Shown piece by piece: positions 4,971 to 9,431 of a DNA stretch of 9,431 bases (position 1 is the stretch's first letter; each line of letters begins with the position of its first letter). Both the position numbers and the translations under genes were made by a program. Under the pieces are notes generated by a model. The model saw only the letters and a program-made list of their open reading frames with translations. It made no database searches and was not told the origin of the DNA. Source of the stretch: DASSRQ01 sp035701665 (GTDB lineage: Bacteria > Vulcanimicrobiota > Vulcanimicrobiia > Vulcanimicrobiales > Vulcanimicrobiaceae); NCBI GenBank assembly GCA_035701665.1, contig DASSRQ010000199.1, positions 1-9,431 on the forward strand. The letters are read 5' to 3'.

Positions 4971-6762
4971 AATCGCCCAGACCATCCGCGATAGCTTGCG
5001 CCATGCTTTGGCGCCACTGCGCCGATGCGAGCAGCGCGCGGTCGTCGGGATTCGAGATGAACGCCGTCTCAACGAGCGCGGCCGGACAATCGGCGTGATG
5101 CAAAACGTAGAGCTTGTCTTTGACGATACCGTCGCTCTTGACCGCAACGTGCGCGGCAATGCGGTGGTTTAGCGCCTGCGCCAACGAGTAGTCTTCCGGC
5201 TTATAGAAATACACCGTGGCGCCGTGCGGGCCCGAGTTGATGAAACTGTTCACGTGGATGCTGACGAACAGTCTGGCCCCATTGGTGTTGGCGACGTCGT
5301 CGCGCGCCTGCAGTTCGTCGCCGTCACTCTCCGCGTGCGCGGCAACGTCGCGGTCGTCGTCGTGGGTCATCATGACCTGCCAGCCGCGCTTCACCAGAAT
5401 ATCGCGAAGCCGCTTGGCCATGTCGAGCGTAAGATTTTTCTCGACGTACTGTCCGCGAATCGATCCCGGGTCGCTGCCGCCGTGCCCCGGATCGATCACG
5501 ATCAGGCGCGGATTCGCTGCGATGTACGCCGGTGCCGATGGCGTGGGTTTCGGAGAAAACTTCCAGGTGTCGTCCGGAGCGGGCGTCGTTTGCGCAATCG
5601 CCGCGGCCGAGGGCGTTCCGGCCGTTCCGGATCCGCTGCGCGGCATACCTTCGTCGGCGAGCTGCGGACCGGCGGTGAGCGTAATACCGCTCTGATCGGG
5701 CTCGACGTCTACGGTTTGGAAATCCGGCAGCGTGAGGGCGACGCGCACGGTGTCGGGGCTTTGCTGATGCACGCGCACCGGTGCGTCTTGCGGCGCCATC
5801 CCAAGACGCGCGTTGTGGATGTCGACCCAGACGCGGTTGTCGGGCGCGCGCAAGCGATGCCATTCGTAAGACGCCGGACCGTCGATCGCGATGCGCACGG
5901 TCGTGCTGCCGCTTTCGCTGCCGGTCTGTACCGACGTGACGTGAATCTGCTGGGTTTGTCCGCCGGCTTGCTGCGCCGGCGCGTTGATCTGCTGCTGTTG
6001 CTGCTGCGCGTCGGTCTGCTGTCCGCCGAACGCGAGCGTGAAATCTCGCTGGTCGTCGGTGCCGGGCTGCGGCCGGCCCGCGGATGCGTTTGAATAGATC
6101 GTGATGACCGCACGCGGATGCTGCACGGTGCCTTCGGTGCGCGCGTCGATGCGGCGCACGGTACCGCCGTCCACCGTACGAGACGGCGGAAGCGCGCTGG
6201 CCGTATCGGCAAACGTAACGACGGTTTTGCCGGCTCCGGCCGACGTCACTTTTGCATCGAGCGGCATGCCGCCATGCGCGACGATCTTCACGCCCGTATC
6301 GCTGCCTTGCACGTCGAGCGCGGTCAGCTGCGGCTGCAGCACCTGCTGCGCACCGTCGCTTTTGACGGAAAAACCGATCGCGTGTACGAGCTCGTCGAAC
6401 GGCACGTACGCGCGGCCGTCGAGCAAAAACGGCGCGAACGGCGCCGTTTCGGTTACCGGTCCTGCATCGTATTGACGATCGCCCAGCGCGAAGTTGACGA
6501 TGAGCGGCTGCGCGGTTGTGACGAGAATGTAGCGCTGCCCCGGCTGCCAAGCAATCGTGGCTGCGGCTTGGCCAAGGAACGCGCGCAGTCCCGAATCGTC
6601 GACGGCCACCGCGCGGCCGCCCTGTTGATCGACAAACCGTTCGAAGTGAATGTGCCGTCCGGCAAAAACGAAGTCGGTACCCGCTGCGCGCGCAGCGAGC
6701 GGCAGCAGCGCAAATGCGCCGAGCGCGAGCGCGCTAAAAATCCGAGCGGCGTAGCGGTTCAT
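4930..6762 (-). CDS. N-acetylmuramoyl-L-alanine amidase (stalk + AMIN domains + Amidase_3)
   Basis: This 610-residue secreted zinc amidase is predicted to cleave the MurNAc-L-Ala bond of peptidoglycan. Residues 1-26 are a signal peptide ending in ARA. Residues about 28-148 resemble the copper-amine-oxidase N-terminal-like 'stalk' domain (YVPFDELVHAIGFSV near its end). Two AMIN-like wall-binding modules follow at about 150-245 and 278-370, separated by a Gln-rich linker with a run of six Gln. A Ser/Thr/Pro/Ala linker leads to Amidase_3 at about 420-600. The zinc and catalytic residues are in place: His427 (DPGHGG), Glu441 (VEKN), His503 (SIHVN) and Glu565 (VETAF). AMIN domains usually direct such enzymes to division or septal sites, so a role in daughter-cell separation is likely. 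The start overlaps the GerMN gene by 29 bases and the C-terminus overlaps the longer murI start. Confidence 0.94.
   Translation of the reverse strand: MNRYAARIFSALALGAFALLPLAARAAGTDFVFAGRHIHFERFVDQQGGRAVAVDDSGLRAFLGQAAATIAWQPGQRYILVTTAQPLIVNFALGDRQYDAGPVTETAPFAPFLLDGRAYVPFDELVHAIGFSVKSDGAQQVLQPQLTALDVQGSDTGVKIVAHGGMPLDAKVTSAGAGKTVVTFADTASALPPSRTVDGGTVRRIDARTEGTVQHPRAVITIYSNASAGRPQPGTDDQRDFTLAFGGQQTDAQQQQQQINAPAQQAGGQTQQIHVTSVQTGSESGSTTVRIAIDGPASYEWHRLRAPDNRVWVDIHNARLGMAPQDAPVRVHQQSPDTVRVALTLPDFQTVDVEPDQSGITLTAGPQLADEGMPRSGSGTAGTPSAAAIAQTTPAPDDTWKFSPKPTPSAPAYIAANPRLIVIDPGHGGSDPGSIRGQYVEKNLTLDMAKRLRDILVKRGWQVMMTHDDDRDVAAHAESDGDELQARDDVANTNGARLFVSIHVNSFINSGPHGATVYFYKPEDYSLAQALNHRIAAHVAVKSDGIVKDKLYVLHHADCPAALVETAFISNPDDRALLASAQWRQSMAQAIADGLGDYAGPAPAQSGPGQ
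5986..6007 (-). repeat. Gln-codon trinucleotide run in the amidase linker
   Basis: CAG/CAA codons in tandem encode a run of six Gln between the two AMIN-like modules, within a 25-residue stretch rich in Gln, Ala and Gly. Such a run is prone to replication slippage, which would change the linker length by whole codons without breaking the frame. Confidence 0.6.
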
Positions 6763-7252
6763 CGAGTTCTAAATGTCCCCCGGGCAGTGTCTTCACGCGC
6801 TGGCCTTCAACGCGAACGGCGACGCTGTCGATTCCGGGAAGAGCCGTCAGCGACCACGTCAAGGCTTTAAATTCGGCGGATTCACCCCCGACGCCGCTTG
6901 CCGTATTCTTGACCTCGCCCGAAAGATCGACGGTTGCCGTCGAACCCGTAACGTTTGCAGACAGCACATGCGTTCCGGCCGGGAAGCGAATTGCGTGCAC
7001 GTCGCTGGAAGGCCCGGCGACGGCTTGCGTTGCCGAATACAGCGCGACGTCGTTTGCGCGCTGCGCATCGGTATCTTTCGGCGAACGCGGGCGCACGGAG
7101 ACGGTCCACGGCACTTCGCTCGTTCCGTCGTCTTTCGTGTAGTAAACGGTGATCGTCTCGCCCGAAGAAGGCGAATGCCGCGAGAAATGCCAGCCTAAAA
7201 TGCCGGCAATAATCAAAATCGCGACGAGCAGCAGAACCCGCGAAGCTTTCAC
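6734..7252 (-). CDS. GerMN-domain membrane-anchored protein
   Basis: This 172-residue protein has an N-terminal hydrophobic anchor (residues about 5-21, with Lys2 and Arg5 before it) and a short Ser/Pro linker. A single GerMN-like domain follows at about 33-155: the ITVYYTKDDG first strand, FPAGTHVLSANVTGSTATVDLSGEV in the middle, then EFKALTWSLTALPGIDSVAVRVEG. GerMN was named from Bacillus GerM, which has two copies and acts in sporulation and germination. Single-copy versions occur widely in non-spore-formers with unclear, probably wall-associated roles. There is no lipobox Cys, so it is likely a transmembrane anchor rather than a lipoprotein. The start is a GTG at 7252, 13 nt after the DUF1003 stop. 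The 3' end overlaps the amidase start by 29 bases, which supports joint function in the wall. Confidence 0.85.
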   Translation of the reverse strand: MKASRVLLLVAILIIAGILGWHFSRHSPSSGETITVYYTKDDGTSEVPWTVSVRPRSPKDTDAQRANDVALYSATQAVAGPSSDVHAIRFPAGTHVLSANVTGSTATVDLSGEVKNTASGVGGESAEFKALTWSLTALPGIDSVAVRVEGQRVKTLPGGHLELDEPLRRSDF

Positions 7253-7265
7253 GGGCCTACGGCTT

Positions 7266-7769
7266 CTATAATTCCGGCGTGTTTTCCGCTTCTTCCAGGG
7301 CGCGCGCCGCAGCGTGGATATCCGTCTCCTCGTGCAGAGCGGCGGGTTCGTCGTGCGGGTGCAGCTGTTTGAGCAGCTCGGAGATTTTACGGTCTTGAAT
7401 CAGCATCAGCTGCAGCAACAGCCGCGCACGCTCTTGTTCCAAGGTTGCCTGCGTGTGTTGACCGCTCAAGATTGCGATGACGAGTACGAGGCTCATCAGC
7501 GTTGCCACGAGATTCAGCATGTTGAACGCCGGGTCGTCGAATGCCGCATGCAGCGGACGCAGCACCGCATTCAGAACGACCCAGACCACGATGCCGCCCG
7601 CGAGGATCGCGACGAAGCGCGGCTGCGCGATGGTGTACATGAAGCGCTGGACGGTTCGCTCGCTCGGCCGTAACTGGCGGTGGCGCTGCGCGCGCAGTTC
7701 GTCGATCGCCTGCGCGGCTTCGGCCAAGTGCTCGGGGTAATCGCCCTCGCGGCGGTCGCCGTCCGTCAT
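7266..7769 (-). CDS. DUF1003 family membrane protein
   Basis: This 167-residue protein has two transmembrane helices (about 52-70 and 83-103) joined by a short loop. The second begins with FDDPAFNMLNLVATLMSLVLVI, and the FDxxPFNxLNL signature with the trailing SGQ is diagnostic of DUF1003. The N-terminal 45 residues are charged and cytosolic-looking. The C-terminal part (about 105-165) is a Gln/Glu/Leu-rich helix likely to form a coiled coil, with no membrane segment. The function of the family is not established. The ATG at 7769 overlaps the PhzF stop as ATGA, and the GerMN gene starts 13 nt after its TAG, so it lies inside the operon. Confidence 0.85.
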   Translation of the reverse strand: MTDGDRREGDYPEHLAEAAQAIDELRAQRHRQLRPSERTVQRFMYTIAQPRFVAILAGGIVVWVVLNAVLRPLHAAFDDPAFNMLNLVATLMSLVLVIAILSGQHTQATLEQERARLLLQLMLIQDRKISELLKQLHPHDEPAALHEETDIHAAARALEEAENTPEL

Positions 7770-8632
7770 TCGGGAAGCGTCAGCACCGCCTGCGCGATCG
7801 GGGTAACGTGACCGCCGACTTCGATGCCGCCTTTCCCCTTGTCACCGTGGACGAGCACGTGCAGGATGCTCCGGCGTCCCATCTTCGTTCCTTGTTCGCT
7901 GTAGAAGCTGGAACCGTGCACGAGATTGTGGCGAAGCATGAACGCGGCCAGCGGTCCGGTTGCGCTGCCCGTCGCTGGATCTTCGACCACACCCAGTTCC
8001 GGCGCAAACATGCGCGAATAAGCCCCGAACGGCGTCGGCGCAAACACGAACGTGCATAGCGAAGAATCGCCGCGGAGCAGCGCACGCAGCGCCGCGGTGT
8101 CGACGTCGGCACGATCGACCGCCGCCGGATCGCGCAGTGGGATATAGATATTCGGATTGCCGGCGGTGAGCAGTTCGCACGGTACGTTCGGCAGCAGGTC
8201 GTCCACGCTGAGCGATAATGCCGCCGCGCATTTCGTACGATCGTAGGCGCCGCGCACCGAGATCGGCGGCGTCGTGAGCCAGATGCGCTCTTCTTCGTCC
8301 ACGCGAACCGGCACGTCGCCGATGTTCTCGTGCAGAACGAACGACTGCGCATCTCGTGCAACCGCGCCCGACTCGCGGAGTACGTATGCGGTGCCGACGG
8401 TCGGATGTCCCGCGAACTCCATCTCCCGCGCCGGCGTAAAGATCCGCACGCGCGCCGCGGTTCCTTCGCGCTCCGGCGGAAACACGAAGGTCGTCTCGGA
8501 GAGATTGAGCTCGCGCGCGACGCGCTGCATCAGATCGTCCGTCATGCCGCGCGCGTCGGTAAAGACCGCCAGCGCGTTCCCTTCGAGCGGCGTCTGCGTA
8601 AAGACGTCGACGACGCGATACTCGTACTTCAC
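7766..8632 (-). CDS. PhzF-family isomerase/epimerase
   Basis: This 288-residue protein has the diaminopimelate-epimerase-like double barrel of the PhzF family. The start (YRVVDVFTQTPLEGNALAVF) holds the family's N-terminal block. LNLSETTFVF carries the catalytic Glu46, FAGHPTVGTAYVL at 73-85 is the paired active-site strand, and DPATGSATGPLAAFML from 218 closes the second lobe. PhzF of pseudomonads isomerises a phenazine precursor, but most homologues sit outside phenazine clusters and their substrates are unknown. No other phenazine gene is present here, so I infer a general metabolic isomerase. The chosen start is a GTG at 8632 whose bases overlap the peptidase stop (GTGA). Longer in-frame readings upstream only shadow the peptidase gene. 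The stop overlaps the DUF1003 ATG. Confidence 0.92.
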   Translation of the reverse strand: MKYEYRVVDVFTQTPLEGNALAVFTDARGMTDDLMQRVARELNLSETTFVFPPEREGTAARVRIFTPAREMEFAGHPTVGTAYVLRESGAVARDAQSFVLHENIGDVPVRVDEEERIWLTTPPISVRGAYDRTKCAAALSLSVDDLLPNVPCELLTAGNPNIYIPLRDPAAVDRADVDTAALRALLRGDSSLCTFVFAPTPFGAYSRMFAPELGVVEDPATGSATGPLAAFMLRHNLVHGSSFYSEQGTKMGRRSILHVLVHGDKGKGGIEVGGHVTPIAQAVLTLPE

Positions 8633-9431
8633 GGACGCAGGTACTTTGCGAGCCACTCGCGTTCGATGCGCAGACGCTCGACACGGTGCAGCGGCGCGCC
8701 GTCGCGCGAGAGGTCGTGATTTTCGTTTGGAACGGCGACAAATTCGACGGGACGGCCGAGGATCTTCAGCGCCGAGTACTCCTGCACGGTCTGATCGATC
8801 GGCGTACGCGTATCGTCGTCGGAGTGAAGCAGCATGACCGGCGTGTGCACGTCTTCCACGTACGTCAGGGGCGATTCCGTGTAATTCAACGACTTCGGAT
8901 CCCACGGGTTCCCGAAGCCGTACGTGGTGAAGTCGCCGAAGCCGTTCTTCGACGCGAAATCGGCGACGAGTTGTTCGCTCGTGAGGTTGCTGACCGCGCG
9001 TTCGGCGATGGCCGTCTTGTAGCGATTCGTGTGCGAGATGACCCAGAGCGTCGCGTATCCGCCGTAACTGCCGCCGCTCACGCCGAGACGGTTCGTGTCG
9101 ACGCTCGGGCGAAGGGATGCGGCGTCCATCGCGCGCTGCACGTCGTCGAACATGGCATTACCCCAATTTCCGTTCAGCGCTGCTTCGAACGCGTAGCCGT
9201 GGCCGACGCTTCCGCGCGGATCGGTAAACACCACGTTGTAGCCCTGACCGGCCCAATATTGCAATTCGTGAAAAAACGAGTCGCCGAACTGCGTCTGCGG
9301 GCCGCCGTGAATATCGAGCAGCGTCGGCCGCTTGCCCTGCGCCTTCGGACCCACGGCCGGCATAAACCACGCCTGTACCGGAAGTCCCGCATCGTCTTTG
9401 ACCGTAAACTCTTGCGGCTGCGATAACTGCA
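8629..9431 (-). CDS. S9 family (prolyl oligopeptidase/acylaminoacyl-type) peptidase, 5' end off right edge
   Basis: The frame is open to the right edge and shows the last 267 residues, which is the whole catalytic alpha/beta-hydrolase domain of an S9C-like serine peptidase. In visible numbering, the sheet starts with EFTVKDDAGLPVQAWF, followed by LLDIHGGPQTQFG (oxyanion loop) and TDPRGSVGHGYAF. GVSGGSYGGYATL then carries nucleophile Ser121, LLHSDDDTRTP the Asp206, and PNENHDLSRDG the His238, so the triad is complete. The beta-propeller that normally precedes this domain, and any signal peptide, lie outside the window. An internal Met at 9363 is not a plausible start because homology continues upstream of it. 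The TGA stop overlaps the PhzF GTG, making it the most upstream visible gene of the leftward operon. Confidence 0.95.
   Translation of the reverse strand, partial: QLSQPQEFTVKDDAGLPVQAWFMPAVGPKAQGKRPTLLDIHGGPQTQFGDSFFHELQYWAGQGYNVVFTDPRGSVGHGYAFEAALNGNWGNAMFDDVQRAMDAASLRPSVDTNRLGVSGGSYGGYATLWVISHTNRYKTAIAERAVSNLTSEQLVADFASKNGFGDFTTYGFGNPWDPKSLNYTESPLTYVEDVHTPVMLLHSDDDTRTPIDQTVQEYSALKILGRPVEFVAVPNENHDLSRDGAPLHRVERLRIEREWLAKYLRP

Noticed and set aside
5224..6093. 289-residue open frame on the plus strand
   Set aside because: It is antisense to the amidase linker and AMIN regions, with Arg/Val/His-biased composition. It is a shadow.
7766..8632. Part of a phenazine biosynthesis cluster
   Set aside because: No phzA/B, D, E or G-like gene is nearby; PhzF homologues are common outside such clusters.
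8633..8905. N-terminal extension of PhzF
   Set aside because: It is an out-of-frame reading of the peptidase gene. The PhzF family starts at the GTG overlapping the peptidase stop.
8686..9426. 246-residue open frame on the plus strand
   Set aside because: It is antisense to the S9 peptidase catalytic domain, whose triad is intact. There is no independent support for it.

Overview
This is a densely packed, high-GC bacterial chromosomal window. The longest unassigned gap is 74 bases, and most neighbouring genes share overlapping start/stop codons. I see no rRNA, tRNA, insertion sequence, CRISPR array or phage gene. The gene set suggests an envelope-bearing, possibly diderm member of the broad 'Terrabacteria' type: a secreted stalk/AMIN/Amidase_3 cell-wall hydrolase, a GerMN-domain protein and MurI side by side. 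Candidate phyla such as Eremiobacterota (WPS-2) would fit, but this is a low-confidence impression from composition and domain style, not a search.

Layout. (1) Minus strand, 1..1667: an HxlR-type regulator with a C-terminal SCP2-like domain, whose stop codon shares a base with the start of a secreted alpha/beta hydrolase that runs off the left edge. (2) A 74-bp divergent regulatory region, 1668..1741. It holds a perfect inverted repeat and two TAGAAT boxes, each exactly 6 nt from the outgoing ATG on its strand. (3) Plus strand, 1742..4182: a glyoxalase-like VOC protein, a PhnB-like VOC protein, a fold-type-II PLP serine/threonine dehydratase and a PAP2-like membrane protein. These are joined by 0-nt, 4-nt-overlap and 15-nt junctions. 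(4) Minus strand, 4179..9431: a six-gene run, read right to left as S9 prolyl-oligopeptidase-type peptidase (5' end outside the window), PhzF-like isomerase, DUF1003 membrane protein, GerMN protein, N-acetylmuramoyl-L-alanine amidase and glutamate racemase. The last gene converges on the PAP2-like gene, with overlapping stop codons at 4179..4182.

How the parts may work together. The left half looks like a small regulon: the HxlR/SCP2 protein probably controls itself, the hydrolase and the divergent VOC operon through the inverted repeat. The right half ends in a peptidoglycan module (GerMN, amidase, MurI) that echoes the racE-gerM neighbourhood of Bacillus, but is fused downstream of an apparently unrelated peptidase/PhzF/DUF1003 trio. 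No gene here is an obviously new system. The most noteworthy signals are the symmetrical, probably leaderless divergent promoter and the regulator architecture.
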